DNA of 41,306 nucleotides from Verrucomicrobiales bacterium (GTDB taxonomy: Bacteria > Verrucomicrobiota > Verrucomicrobiia > Verrucomicrobiales > DEV007). The notes under the pieces are model-generated. The model worked only from the letters and a program-made list of their open reading frames with translations. It was not told the DNA's origin and made no database searches. Positions 17,831 through 27,370 of this stretch are shown in pieces. Made by a program: the position numbers and the translations under genes. Location of the stretch: the NCBI GenBank assembly GCA_029212615.1, contig JARGPJ010000016.1, forward strand, positions 1 to 41,306, read 5' to 3'. Position 1 is the stretch's first letter. Every line of letters starts with the position of its first letter.

Positions 17831-19978
17831 ATGAGTAAAACGGCGGCCCAACAGACAGAGACTCGCACCCGCATTCTCGATACGGCGGAATTGCTGTTTT
17901 CAAATCACGGCTTTCGCGATGTATCTCTGCGCCAGATCACGAGTGAGGCGAACGTCAATATTGCGTCAGTCAATTACCACTTCGGCTCAAAAGACTCCCT
18001 TGTCGCAGAAGTTCTCACGAGAGTGATCGCCCCCATCAATGAGCAGAGGCTCACTTTGCTCGATGAAGTTGAAAGTCGCTACGGTGAGAGACCCGCCCCG
18101 GTCGAGGAAATCCTTGAATCGATCCACCGACCCGTTGTTAATCAGCTCAAGGAATCCTCGCATCTTTCCTCTGTCTACCTGAGGCTTGCCGGCCGTTGCC
18201 TTGCCGAACCCGCTGAAAACTTTTCCGAGACCCTCGTCGACCTCTTTCAGGAAGTGGTTTGCCGCTTCATGAAGGCGGTGAAACACTCGCTCCCCGGAGT
18301 CGATGAAACCGACCTCTTCTGGCGCATGCATTTTTCCTTCGGAACCATGGTTTACGCCCTCACTCATGGCGACCGGGTAACCGCCTTTTCCCGGGGGCGG
18401 ATTCAATCAACCGATCCCGAAGAAATCCTGCGACGACTTATCGATTTCACCGCCGCCGGACTCAAAGCCGAATCGAAGAAGGAGCAAACGCCAACAGGGA
18501 AAACCGCTCCCGCCTCCCGTATCCTGCTCACCTCTGCCGCGACCCTGCTTTTCCTCAGTAGCTGCAAATCACTCTCTCCTGATGATGCCATGCATCATGC
18601 CTCAGTTCAGGCTCCCGCCCATTGGATCGCCGGAGAGACCTACCGCCCGGACACTTTTCCTGATCGTCACTGGATCGAAAGCTTCAACGACTCGAACCTG
18701 ACCACCTTCGTTGACTCAGTCCTCGAAAACAATAAGGACCTCAAAGCCGCACAATCGCGGATCGAGATTGCCAGAACTACTGCCAACATCACCGCGGCAG
18801 ATCTCTACCCCCAACTCCAGGGCAGTGGATCCGGTGGCCGAAGCCTCCAGAACTACATCGGCTTTCCCATCCCCGGAACTCCTCCCGGGAGCGTTCTTTC
18901 AACACGAAACAATCAATTTGGACTCTCCCTGGATCTGAGTTGGGAAATTGACCTCTGGGGACGAATTCGTGCGGCAACGAAAGCGTCTGTGGCCGACTTT
19001 GAAGCCTCCCGATATGACAGTGCCACTGCAGAATTATCTCTCGCCGGTCAAGCTGCAAAAGCCTGGTTTGCCCTCGCTGAAGCGAAAGACCAGGTGGCAC
19101 TCACGGAAGCAACAATCCGAACATTTTCCGGCACGGAAAGCCTCCTTCGTGATCGCTTCGAATCCGGAATCGAGGAAAACGGTCGAAACTTCGCCTCCGA
19201 ACTTCTCCTTTCCTCCGCAGACGTTTCACGCGCCCGTGAATCACTCCAAACCCAGCTCGACCTCGCCCAGCGAACTTCCCGCCAACTCGAGGTCCTCGCC
19301 GGAAGCTATCCCGCGGGACAGGCAGGCAAATCTGCACGTCTCCCCGATTTTCCGGCAAAAGTGCCCGCCGACCTTCCCTCGGCCCTCCTCGAACGTCGAC
19401 CCGATCTCGCCGCTGCAGAAAGGCGTATCGCAGCAGCGGATGAACGAGTCATGGAGGCGAAGAAATCACTTCTCCCGGCGATCGGACTCACGAGCAGTTT
19501 TGGCACCACAAGTGAAGACATCAGCGATATTCTGGACAGTGGATTTTCGGTCTGGAGTGTCGCCGGGAATCTGGCTCAACCTATTCTTCAGGGCGGCCGC
19601 TTGCGCGCCAATGTTTCGAGGAGAGAAGCGGAATTGCAACTCGCCGCAACTGAATTTGAGCAGGCAGCTCTCACCGCCTTCTCCGAAGTTGAGAACGCCC
19701 TCGCCTCGGAAGAGTTTCTCACCAATCGTGTCACCGCCCTCATCCGGACGGCGCGCCTCACTTCTTCAGCTTACGAAAGAGCCCGGGACGAATTTGAAAC
19801 CGGGACCGGTGACATTCTCACCGTTCTCGCCGCCCAGCAGCAGGAGTTCACCGCCCGCTCCCAGCTCCTCTCGGTTCGTCGTCTCCGACTCGAGAACCGC
19901 GTCGACCTGTATCTTGCCCTGGGAGGCAGCTTCCGGGCTTACGATCCTCCCCCTCTCCCGAAGGAGACTGAATCATGA
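17831..19978 (+). CDS. TetR repressor fused to RND outer-membrane efflux lipoprotein (OprM/NodT type)
   Basis: One open frame of 715 codons. Residues 1-215 are a complete TetR/AcrR regulator: the HTH is RILDTAELLFSNHGF with VSLRQITSEA and IASVNYHFGSKDSL, followed by a ligand-binding helical domain. After a linker (about 216-229) comes a lipoprotein signal (RILLTSAATLLFLSSC, predicted lipidated Cys245). The rest is a full outer-membrane factor with two repeats (WIESFNDSNLTTFVDSVLENN; later LPSALLERRPDLAAAERRI and QPILQGGRLRANV). Tripartite RND pumps use such channels to span the outer membrane. No in-frame ATG, GTG or TTG occurs between codons 173 and 254, so no separate lipoprotein start is available. 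The stop overlaps the adaptor gene start (ATGA at 19975-19978). Fusion of a DNA-binding repressor to an exported channel is unusual; see findings. Confidence 0.9.
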   Translation: MSKTAAQQTETRTRILDTAELLFSNHGFRDVSLRQITSEANVNIASVNYHFGSKDSLVAEVLTRVIAPINEQRLTLLDEVESRYGERPAPVEEILESIHRPVVNQLKESSHLSSVYLRLAGRCLAEPAENFSETLVDLFQEVVCRFMKAVKHSLPGVDETDLFWRMHFSFGTMVYALTHGDRVTAFSRGRIQSTDPEEILRRLIDFTAAGLKAESKKEQTPTGKTAPASRILLTSAATLLFLSSCKSLSPDDAMHHASVQAPAHWIAGETYRPDTFPDRHWIESFNDSNLTTFVDSVLENNKDLKAAQSRIEIARTTANITAADLYPQLQGSGSGGRSLQNYIGFPIPGTPPGSVLSTRNNQFGLSLDLSWEIDLWGRIRAATKASVADFEASRYDSATAELSLAGQAAKAWFALAEAKDQVALTEATIRTFSGTESLLRDRFESGIEENGRNFASELLLSSADVSRARESLQTQLDLAQRTSRQLEVLAGSYPAGQAGKSARLPDFPAKVPADLPSALLERRPDLAAAERRIAAADERVMEAKKSLLPAIGLTSSFGTTSEDISDILDSGFSVWSVAGNLAQPILQGGRLRANVSRREAELQLAATEFEQAALTAFSEVENALASEEFLTNRVTALIRTARLTSSAYERARDEFETGTGDILTVLAAQQQEFTARSQLLSVRRLRLENRVDLYLALGGSFRAYDPPPLPKETES

Positions 19979-21150
19979 AACGATTTATCAGAGTCATCAT
20001 CGGCGCCGGAATCTTTCTCGGTGCGATCGCGTTTACTATCATTCTCTGGATCACTCGTCCCGAAGCAGCACAAACGGAGGATAAAGAGAACCTGCCAGCG
20101 GTGGAGTTCCTGACCGTGGACATCGGGACAGAGACATTCGAGCTCACCTCACAGGGGATTGTCGAAGCCGACCGGCGCACCCGGCTCTCCGCGGAAGTTG
20201 CCGGAAAAGTAATCGAAGTCTCCCCCTCTTTTGAATCGGGTGAACAACTCGAAGAGGGAGATGTCCTCATCAGGATTGACCCGACTGACTACGAAGCCGC
20301 TGTCGCGCAGGCAGCAAGTGCCGTCGCTGACGCCGAAGCCAACCTGGCTTCAGAGGAAGCCAGGGCTGAACAGGCCTTAAGGGACTGGAAAAAATTGGGA
20401 CGAAGCGGGGATCCCACTCCTCTTCTCGCCCGAAAACCCCAACTCAAGAGTGCTCGCGCCCGGATTGAGTCGTCAGTCGCCGCGCTCGCAAAAGCCCAAA
20501 ATGACCTCGACCGTTCAACGATTCGGGCCCCCTACGATTGCGTTATTTCGATAACTTCAACGGAACTTGGAAGCTACCTCACCCCGGGCGCAAGCGTCGC
20601 CGAAGTCTACGCGGTAAGCCCCTTTGAAGTGCGCCTTCCCGTATCAGTCGACGAGGCCGCCTTTCTCCCGGGCTCGCTACAGGGAAAGCCGAAAGGAACA
20701 GCCGAAGTTCGCGCAGAGGCAGCCGGACAAGTGCGGCGCTGGCACGCCGAGATCGTCCGAACCGAAGGGGAAATAGATCGCAATACCCGATCCCTTTACC
20801 TGATTGCTGAGATAGGCGAAGCGATCAACAACGAAGGAATTGAGATCCGCCCCGGACTCTATGTCGACGCCGCGATTCAAAGCCGGTCACTCCCTGATGT
20901 CGCGAAGATTCCCTTCCGCGCCTTCCGAAATCTACACGAAGTCGTGGTCATCACTGAGGATGACAGGATCGATTTCAGGGAAGTGAGTGTGCTTCACCGT
21001 GAAGGCGACCTCGTCTACGTGAGCGGGGGAATTGAGAAAGGCGAACGCATCAGCCTAACCGAACTACCGGATTTCATTGTCGGAATGAAAGTCGATCCAC
21101 GTCCTGCCGTCATCGCCGCAAAGCAGGACTCCACCGGAATCTCTGAATAA
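19975..21150 (+). CDS. RND efflux periplasmic adaptor (HlyD/AcrA family)
   Basis: A 391-residue membrane fusion protein that should link the inner-membrane pump to the outer-membrane channel. An N-terminal signal/anchor helix is at residues 5-24 (VIIGAGIFLGAIAFTIILW). The lipoyl half is around 60-100 (RLSAEVAGKVIEVSPSFESG, EGDVLIRIDPTDYEAAV). A helical hairpin with Ala/Glu-rich heptads follows to about 180, then the second lipoyl half (RSTIRAPYDCVISI) and a beta-barrel. The start overlaps the upstream stop by 4 nt and has a GGAG 8 nt upstream. It is followed at once by the pump gene. Confidence 0.93.
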   Translation: MKRFIRVIIGAGIFLGAIAFTIILWITRPEAAQTEDKENLPAVEFLTVDIGTETFELTSQGIVEADRRTRLSAEVAGKVIEVSPSFESGEQLEEGDVLIRIDPTDYEAAVAQAASAVADAEANLASEEARAEQALRDWKKLGRSGDPTPLLARKPQLKSARARIESSVAALAKAQNDLDRSTIRAPYDCVISITSTELGSYLTPGASVAEVYAVSPFEVRLPVSVDEAAFLPGSLQGKPKGTAEVRAEAAGQVRRWHAEIVRTEGEIDRNTRSLYLIAEIGEAINNEGIEIRPGLYVDAAIQSRSLPDVAKIPFRAFRNLHEVVVITEDDRIDFREVSVLHREGDLVYVSGGIEKGERISLTELPDFIVGMKVDPRPAVIAAKQDSTGISE

Positions 21151-21151
21151 C

Positions 21152-24100
21152 GTGAGTGACGAAATTAAAGAGTCGGGAGTGATCTACTGGTTCAGCCGGA
21201 ACCATGTCGCGGCGAACTTTCTCATGCTGCTGATTGTCGTGATCGGTTTCGGCACATGGCCATCGATCAAAAAAGAAATTTTTCCCGAGATATCAATCGA
21301 TGCAATCAATGTGACCGTCCCCTACCCGAACGCGACCCCGACCGAGGTTGAGAAAGGTATCATTGTCCCCATCGAAGAGGCGATTCAGGATGTAGACGGG
21401 ATTGACGTAATCCGATCCTACGCCAACCAGGGGAATGCCACCGTAACGGTCGAAGTCGCGACCGGATACAACCCAAGGAATGTCATGGATGACGTTAAGA
21501 CCAGGGTCGACGCAATTCAGAACCTGGCGGAGGAGGCTGAGGAACCCATTCTTGAGGAAGTCCTCATCAAAGCGCAGGTCATGAGCATTTCCGTGTCCGC
21601 TGAAACGGACGAGCGCACGCTCAGAGAGCTCGCTGAACGCGTCCGGACTGGACTATTAACCTTCAAAGGCGGTGCCCAGCCCGTCACACAAGCAGTGCTT
21701 GCCGGCGTCCGTGAATATGAAATCTCCATCGAAGTTTCCGAGCAAACCCTGAGGCAGTTTAATATTACCTTCGACCAGGTCGCTGACGCGGTGCGACGCG
21801 CCTCACTGGACCTTCCGGGTGGATCCGTTAAAACCAACGGCGGCGAAGTTCTTTTGCGAACAGAACAACGGCGATACACGGCGGACGAATTCCGGGACAT
21901 CCCCGTTGTCACCCGCCCTGACGGTTCGCAGGTGCTCCTCGGCGAACTCGCCACCATCATCGATGGGTTCGAAGAAGACACCATCGATACCCGCTTTGAC
22001 GGCAAGCCTTCGATTCTTATCAACGTCTTCCGTGTCGGGAACGAGGACACCATCAAGATCGCCGAAACCGTAAAGAAGTATGTCTACGAAACAGCGCCGG
22101 ACACCCTTCCCGAAGGAGTGTCTCTCGAAATCTGGAAGGACGATTCACTCTATCTTTCCGGACGACTCGATCTTCTCGCAAAAAACGGAATTTTCGGATT
22201 AATCCTCGTCGCTCTCGTCCTGACACTGTTCCTCAGACTGAGTCTCGCCCTCCTTGTTTCCATCGGCATCCCGGTCTCCTTCGCCGGGGCAATCGCACTG
22301 ATGCCCTACACCGGCATCTCGATCAACATGATCTCGCTTTTCGCCTTCATTCTCGTCCTCGGTATCGTCGTCGATGATGCCATCGTCGTGGGCGAAAATG
22401 TCTACAGCCGGATTCGCAGAGGCGAGCATCCCCGTGATGCCGCTCCACGCGGAACGCACGAAGTCGGTATCGTCGTTATCTTCGGCATTCTTACTACGGC
22501 AATGGCATTCACGCCCATGCTGGGACTCAGCGGAGTGAGCGGAAAAATCTGGCCTAACATCCCCTTAATTGTCATCCCGACACTTCTCTTTTCCCTCTTC
22601 CAGTCCAAGCTAATCCTCCCTTCACACCTCGCGCTGTTAAAGCCGATGAGTGAGGAGAAAGAACCGGGGGCAATCATTCGTTTCCAGCAACTCTTCGCCA
22701 ATGGACTCGAACAATTTGTCAGTCGCTATTTCAGACCTCTTCTTTCTCTCGCCCTCCACAATCGCTACCTTGTCCTCGTTGCTTTCCTCGCCGTTTTTCT
22801 AATCACGATCGGAACCATCAGTTCCGGTCATATTAAATTTGTCTTCTTCCCGGAAGTAGAGACTGACGTGATCAACTCGAAAATCAAAATGGCGCAGGGC
22901 GTCTCTTATGAAGTCACTGAAAAGGCAGTGAGAAAAATCGAAGAGAAGGCCTTTGAGCTCAATGACCATTTCAAAACGAAAGACGGAGAGGGAGTCATCA
23001 AACACATGCTCGCCAGCGTTGGTGCTCAACCGCTGGTGCAGGGCATGGGGGCTCCCAGCGGAATCCCTCCCAAAGGCAACAATCTCGGTGAAATCACTAT
23101 TGAATTAAAGCCGGCGACAGAGCGTAGCGCTACCGGAGTTGAAATCGTTTCCAAATGGCGGGAGCTCGTCGGTCCTATTCCGGGCACAGTCGAACTCACT
23201 TTTGCCACAGAATCTGCCGCCGGCGGCAATGCCATCGACCTCGAAATCGTCGGCGATGACCTCGAGTCGCTTGAGATGGCAACCGCAGAAGCGAAAGAAG
23301 CGCTCGCCTCTTTCGCTGGAGTCATCGATATCTCGGACTCGGACATTGAAGGAAAGCGCGAGCTCAAACTGAGCATTCTTCCCCGTGGCACTTCGCTTGG
23401 ACTTCGCCTCGATGACGTCGCCAGACAGGTTCGCCAGGGATTCTACGGCGACCTCATCCAGCGACTTCAACGGGGAAAAAATGAAGTCGAAGTCTTCGTC
23501 CGCTATCCACAGAATAAAAGGACCTCAATTGCTGACCTTGAAAATATCAAGATCCGTACGCCTGGCGGCGGGGAGGTTCCCTTTTCTGAAGTCGCCACGG
23601 TCGAGTTTGGCCGCAGCAACGCCACGATCCAGCGAACCGATCAACAACGGGCAATCCGAATTACCGCGGACGTTGATAAAGCACTGGGCACGAACGCGAC
23701 TGAAGTGGTTCGGGCGCTCACTGCCGGTAGCAAAGTAAAAACCCATTCTCAGCTCTGGAAGGAAAATATACGGAACTGGTTCCGCGAAAAGTCCGGACAG
23801 GAGCCGCTCGCGGCGATCGAAAAAGGTGCCCTGGAAAAGATCGTCGAAACCTACCCCGGGATTCAGTACAGCTTTGAAGGGGAACAGAAAGATCAGGCAC
23901 AATCAGTGCAGGAGATGGGAAGCAAGGCGATCCTCGCGCTCCTCGGAATGTATATCCTCATGGCGATCCCCTTGCGTTCCTACATTCAGCCAATGATTGT
24001 GATGTCAGTGATCCCCTTCGGCCTCGTTGGTGCCGTCATCGGGCACCTCATCATGGGATTCAACTTCAGCATCATGAGTATGTGCGGCATCGTCGCCCTC

Positions 24101-24442
24101 GCCGGGGTTGTCGTGAACGACAGTCTCGTCCTCGTTGATTATGTGAACCGTCATGTAAAGCAGGGACAATCCGTCCACGATGCCGCCTGGGAAGCCGGAG
24201 CAGCACGTTTCCGACCGATCCTTCTGACTTCCCTGACCACCTTCGCCGGCTTGACACCGATGCTTCTCGAAACTGACATCCAGGCTCGATTTCTCATCCC
24301 CATGGCCGTCTCGCTCAGTTTTGGAATTCTTTTTGCGACTGTGATTACTCTGGTTCTTGTCCCCTGCATCTACCTGATGCTCGAAGACCTCAGTAAGCAC
24401 ATCGGCCACGACAGATCGAAACATCTCCAATCGAAGGATTAA
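21152..24442 (+). CDS. RND efflux transporter, inner-membrane pump
   Basis: A 1096-residue proton-driven RND permease with the family's duplicated architecture: TM1, a large periplasmic loop, TM2-6, TM7, a second loop and TM8-12. TM4 carries the proton-relay acidic pair in GIVVDDAIVVGENV. Other landmarks are YPNATPTEVEKGIIVPIEEA near the N-terminus, FAFILVLG, and in the second half AGVVVNDSLVLVDYVN and RFRPILLTSLTTFAGLTPM. It starts with GTG one base after the adaptor stop. It is closer to hydrophobe/amphiphile-efflux than to heavy-metal pumps by overall look, but substrates are not predictable. The TetR-linked operon suggests induction by the exported compound. Confidence 0.95.
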   Translation: MSDEIKESGVIYWFSRNHVAANFLMLLIVVIGFGTWPSIKKEIFPEISIDAINVTVPYPNATPTEVEKGIIVPIEEAIQDVDGIDVIRSYANQGNATVTVEVATGYNPRNVMDDVKTRVDAIQNLAEEAEEPILEEVLIKAQVMSISVSAETDERTLRELAERVRTGLLTFKGGAQPVTQAVLAGVREYEISIEVSEQTLRQFNITFDQVADAVRRASLDLPGGSVKTNGGEVLLRTEQRRYTADEFRDIPVVTRPDGSQVLLGELATIIDGFEEDTIDTRFDGKPSILINVFRVGNEDTIKIAETVKKYVYETAPDTLPEGVSLEIWKDDSLYLSGRLDLLAKNGIFGLILVALVLTLFLRLSLALLVSIGIPVSFAGAIALMPYTGISINMISLFAFILVLGIVVDDAIVVGENVYSRIRRGEHPRDAAPRGTHEVGIVVIFGILTTAMAFTPMLGLSGVSGKIWPNIPLIVIPTLLFSLFQSKLILPSHLALLKPMSEEKEPGAIIRFQQLFANGLEQFVSRYFRPLLSLALHNRYLVLVAFLAVFLITIGTISSGHIKFVFFPEVETDVINSKIKMAQGVSYEVTEKAVRKIEEKAFELNDHFKTKDGEGVIKHMLASVGAQPLVQGMGAPSGIPPKGNNLGEITIELKPATERSATGVEIVSKWRELVGPIPGTVELTFATESAAGGNAIDLEIVGDDLESLEMATAEAKEALASFAGVIDISDSDIEGKRELKLSILPRGTSLGLRLDDVARQVRQGFYGDLIQRLQRGKNEVEVFVRYPQNKRTSIADLENIKIRTPGGGEVPFSEVATVEFGRSNATIQRTDQQRAIRITADVDKALGTNATEVVRALTAGSKVKTHSQLWKENIRNWFREKSGQEPLAAIEKGALEKIVETYPGIQYSFEGEQKDQAQSVQEMGSKAILALLGMYILMAIPLRSYIQPMIVMSVIPFGLVGAVIGHLIMGFNFSIMSMCGIVALAGVVVNDSLVLVDYVNRHVKQGQSVHDAAWEAGAARFRPILLTSLTTFAGLTPMLLETDIQARFLIPMAVSLSFGILFATVITLVLVPCIYLMLEDLSKHIGHDRSKHLQSKD

Positions 24443-24489
24443 CCGTTGTCATCCGTTCAGGCTGAACCCATAATGCTCGGGGTGTTTTT

Positions 24490-26316
24490 ATGAGGAGACG
24501 CAATCGTTGGCTGTTTAGAAGACTGGTAAATCGAATCGGTAGCTTTATCGGGGAAAACTCGATCGATTTCCTCCCCATTCGGAAGAGTTTCTCCAACTAT
24601 CGGGCGAGAGATCTTCGCGCTGACGGAATGTCAGGCCTGAATGTTGCTCTCCTCGCCTTTCCTCAGGGGATGGCCTACGCGGTCATCGCTGATCTTCCCA
24701 TTCAATACGGAATCGTTTCCGGTGCCGTTGCCGCCATCGTTGCCCCGCTTTTCGCCGGATCGCGGCACACCATCCTCGGTCCGACCAATGCGACAGCCTT
24801 CATGCTGTTTTCAAGTTTTGCCGCCTTTTCCACACCGGACCGGCTTTTTTATCTTCCGATGCTCGTCTTTCTCATCGGCATCCTCCTGACTATTGGCTCT
24901 CTCTTTCGCGTCGCCGAACTGGTCCAGTACGTTAGCCGCTCCGTCGTCGTCGGATACATTACCGGCGCAGCAGTACTGATCATCGCAAACCAGATGAAAC
25001 ACGTTCTGGGGATTGAACTGCCTGAGACAGTTTCAGACGGGCCCAAAACTTTCTTTACGATTCTTCAGGGGACCATCGCTGAATTCACCCACCTTAAATG
25101 GCAGCCCCTGACCCTGTCCGTCGTTACCTTTATCGTTTGGTTCTTTCTCAACCGAAAACTCTCCAAATTCCCGGTTTTCGCGATCACACTGATTCTTGTT
25201 TCGACGGCCTGCTACTTCCTGCAGCGCTATGCTCAATGGGAAATTGCAACCTTCGAAGCCTTCGCCATTTCAGACCTGAAACCAAGACTTCCTGAAGTTA
25301 GCAATCGGGGGATTTTTACTGATCTCAGTCGCCTCATTGGTCTCGCCTTTTCGATCGCATTCCTTGCCGCACTGGAGAACTCGGTGATGTCTAAAACCCT
25401 GGCAAGCCGCGTCGGAGACCGTCCCGATGTGAACCAGGACATGCTCAGTGTCGGCATGGCCAATATCGCCGCTTCACTTACCGGCGGAATGCCCGCCTCA
25501 GGCTCACTGACCCGCTCTGCGCTGAACTTCTCGAGCGGAGCGGTATCGAGGCTCTCCAGTATCGTCAGCGGACTGCTCTGTGTCGCCGGACTGCTCCTCC
25601 TCGGTGATTATATGGTTCACGTCCCGAAATGCTGCCTTGCGATGCTCGTGATGTGTATTGCCGCTTCGGTGATCAATCGCCATCACATCCGTATTTCTCT
25701 CTACGCCACCTCCCAGGATGCTGCCGTCCTTCTCACGACCTTTATCGCATCACTCGTGATGCCTCTCAATGTTGCCATTTTCCTGGGAGTGGGAATCTCG
25801 ATCATGCTCTACCTCCGGGCGGCCAGTCGCCCTTACCTCACTGAGTATGAGTTTTCGGAACAGGGGGAACTCCGTGAGGCAGGAGAAAAACGCTCCCGCC
25901 CGATGCCGGCGATCTCTATCGTGCATGTCGAAGGAGATCTCTTCTTCGGAGCGGCTGAACTTTTCCGAACTCAGATTCAGAAGACATCACTGGATCCTGA
26001 TTTGCGAGTCATCATCCTGCGACTGAAGAACGCCCGCCACCTCGACGCCACGAGCGTGGTTGCCCTGGAGGAAATGGTCCAGTTTTTGAACACTAACGAC
26101 CGTTTCGTGATCATCAGTGGAGCCACCAAAGAAGTCTACCGTGTGCTTAAGAATGCCGGAACCGTCGAAGTCATCGGCCGAAAAAATATTTTCGCGAACA
26201 ATCCGAAGAATCCGAACCTTTCAACGCGGAATGCTCTGAAGCGAGCCCAGGAACTTCTAGGCACGACCGAGGCTGATATTCGAATTTTCTACGACCCGAC
26301 AAAGGAAAGAAAGTAG
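24490..26316 (+). CDS. SulP family anion transporter with STAS domain
   Basis: A 608-residue SulP (SLC26-type) permease. After a basic N-terminus comes the family entry motif (DGMSGLNVALLAFPQGMAYA), then about twelve hydrophobic segments, with GSRHTILGPTNATA and GMPASGSLTRSALNFSSGA as conserved SulP segments. A cytoplasmic STAS domain at about 470-575 (SIVHVEGDLFFGAAELF, LDATSVVALEEM) ends the protein. Family members carry sulfate, bicarbonate or dicarboxylates. It lies 47 nt after the RND pump and could be co-transcribed. The gap holds a 6-1-6 palindrome (24454-24466), and a T run abuts the ATG; no ribosome binding site is seen. Confidence 0.92.
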   Translation: MRRRNRWLFRRLVNRIGSFIGENSIDFLPIRKSFSNYRARDLRADGMSGLNVALLAFPQGMAYAVIADLPIQYGIVSGAVAAIVAPLFAGSRHTILGPTNATAFMLFSSFAAFSTPDRLFYLPMLVFLIGILLTIGSLFRVAELVQYVSRSVVVGYITGAAVLIIANQMKHVLGIELPETVSDGPKTFFTILQGTIAEFTHLKWQPLTLSVVTFIVWFFLNRKLSKFPVFAITLILVSTACYFLQRYAQWEIATFEAFAISDLKPRLPEVSNRGIFTDLSRLIGLAFSIAFLAALENSVMSKTLASRVGDRPDVNQDMLSVGMANIAASLTGGMPASGSLTRSALNFSSGAVSRLSSIVSGLLCVAGLLLLGDYMVHVPKCCLAMLVMCIAASVINRHHIRISLYATSQDAAVLLTTFIASLVMPLNVAIFLGVGISIMLYLRAASRPYLTEYEFSEQGELREAGEKRSRPMPAISIVHVEGDLFFGAAELFRTQIQKTSLDPDLRVIILRLKNARHLDATSVVALEEMVQFLNTNDRFVIISGATKEVYRVLKNAGTVEVIGRKNIFANNPKNPNLSTRNALKRAQELLGTTEADIRIFYDPTKERK

Positions 26317-26382
26317 TCTGTTCACTCCGGTTTCGTCGAAGCGCTCAGTCGACACCTTCGCCCGCCCCCTTCGGCAGGATTT

Positions 26383-26883
26383 TCACAGTCGGGTCGGATT
26401 CGGGCTGTCACCGTAAACAGAGCCGGGATCGAATGACTTCTCTGACTCGATGAAAGATAGGTCCGGGCACGTACTTTGCGGGACATTCGTAATTCTCCGA
26501 TAGAAGCAACTCCGGTAGCCGACATGACAGGAGGCCTCTTCGCCTCCGGCATCGGGGGCGGTGAGTCGAACTTTGAGGATCACGCAATCCTGATCGTCAT
26601 CGATCAGAATATCCGCAATGTGTTGATACATCCCCGAAGTTTCGCCTTTCTTCCAGAGCTTCTCACGGGATCTCGACCAGTAATGGGCCAGCCCGGTTTC
26701 AATCGTGCATTGGAGAGCCTCTTTGTTCATAAAGGCAAACATGAGAACCTCCCCGGTTTCAGCGTGCTGGGTGATGCAGGGGATCACTCCCTTATCATCG
26801 AATTTCGGGGCGAGTTCGGTTCCCTCCTCGACCTGCTCAACGCTGGTTCGGCAGGCAAATTCCCATTGAATGTCAGTTGGCAT
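26383..26883 (-). CDS. hisI: Phosphoribosyl-AMP cyclohydrolase (HisI)
   Basis: A 166-residue HisI, which opens the adenine ring of phosphoribosyl-AMP in histidine biosynthesis. The family segments are clear: LMFAFMNKEAL, HYWSRSREKLWKKGETSG (about 67-84) and SCHVGYRSCFYRR (118-130). Two cysteines of the zinc site are present (Cys119, Cys126). The third is usually the Cys of a DCDxD motif; here the motif reads DDDQD (95-99), so Asp96 stands in its place, and a Cys follows at 100. A C-terminal tail of about 35 residues is longer than in most HisI proteins. The start at 26883 gives the normal N-terminus and overlaps the upstream gene by 11 nt, so the two are coupled. No other his gene is in view. 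Confidence 0.92.
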   Translation of the reverse strand: MPTDIQWEFACRTSVEQVEEGTELAPKFDDKGVIPCITQHAETGEVLMFAFMNKEALQCTIETGLAHYWSRSREKLWKKGETSGMYQHIADILIDDDQDCVILKVRLTAPDAGGEEASCHVGYRSCFYRRITNVPQSTCPDLSFIESEKSFDPGSVYGDSPNPTRL

Positions 26884-27370
26884 AATACCTGGATATTGTC
26901 GGTTCCGAAAAGGCATCGATAAGAAAGTCGAGACAGATAGTCCAATCGTCGTGACCCAAGGTGGAAGGGCCGTTTCCGGAAAGAGGAACCGGAACTTCGA
27001 GTAGCTCCCCGTAGAGAGACTGAGTAAGAAACTGCTCTGTGGCATCCCCTTCCTTAAGAGATTCGAGAGGATCACGCTCACCGAAGGACTCCCGTTGCAG
27101 CGCATCAACCACTCTGCGAAGAACGTGACCATCGAAGGACTTACCGACCCTCTGTGCCGTTTCAGCATACGCCTCTACCAGGCCTTTCATTTGCTCCACT
27201 ATCGCGAGAATATCTCCGCTGGCCTCCCCCTCACCGGGTGCGGAAACCGGTTTAGCTTCAAGCCGTCGTTTCCCGTGAGTCTGGAAAAAATCGAGGTGTC
27301 CCTCCCTCCGGAAGACACGGTCATTCCTTTTTGTCCCGTCTTGTTCGAAGATTGGATCGTCGTCTGACAT
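26873..27370 (-). CDS. Hypothetical protein upstream of hisI
   Basis: A 165-residue soluble, acidic protein I do not recognise. The first 50 residues are polar and probably disordered. A helical middle (DILAIVEQMKGLVEAYAETA, about residues 53-72) and a C-terminal helical part follow. No signal peptide, membrane segment or catalytic motif is seen. It has a strong ribosome binding site (GGAGG, 7 nt before the ATG), rare in this window, and overlaps hisI by 11 nt. It follows the COG0523 GTPase gene on the same strand with a 159-nt gap. Confidence 0.65.
   Translation of the reverse strand: MSDDDPIFEQDGTKRNDRVFRREGHLDFFQTHGKRRLEAKPVSAPGEGEASGDILAIVEQMKGLVEAYAETAQRVGKSFDGHVLRRVVDALQRESFGERDPLESLKEGDATEQFLTQSLYGELLEVPVPLSGNGPSTLGHDDWTICLDFLIDAFSEPTISRYYAN

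Noticed and set aside
24454..24466. 6-1-6 palindrome between the RND pump and SulP genes as a terminator
   Set aside because: Short stem, not followed directly by a T run; the later T run abuts the SulP start codon. Left unassigned.
26884..27168. 95-residue N-terminal extension of HisI
   Set aside because: It is antisense-free but lies in another frame of the upstream gene and precedes a normal HisI N-terminus at 26883.
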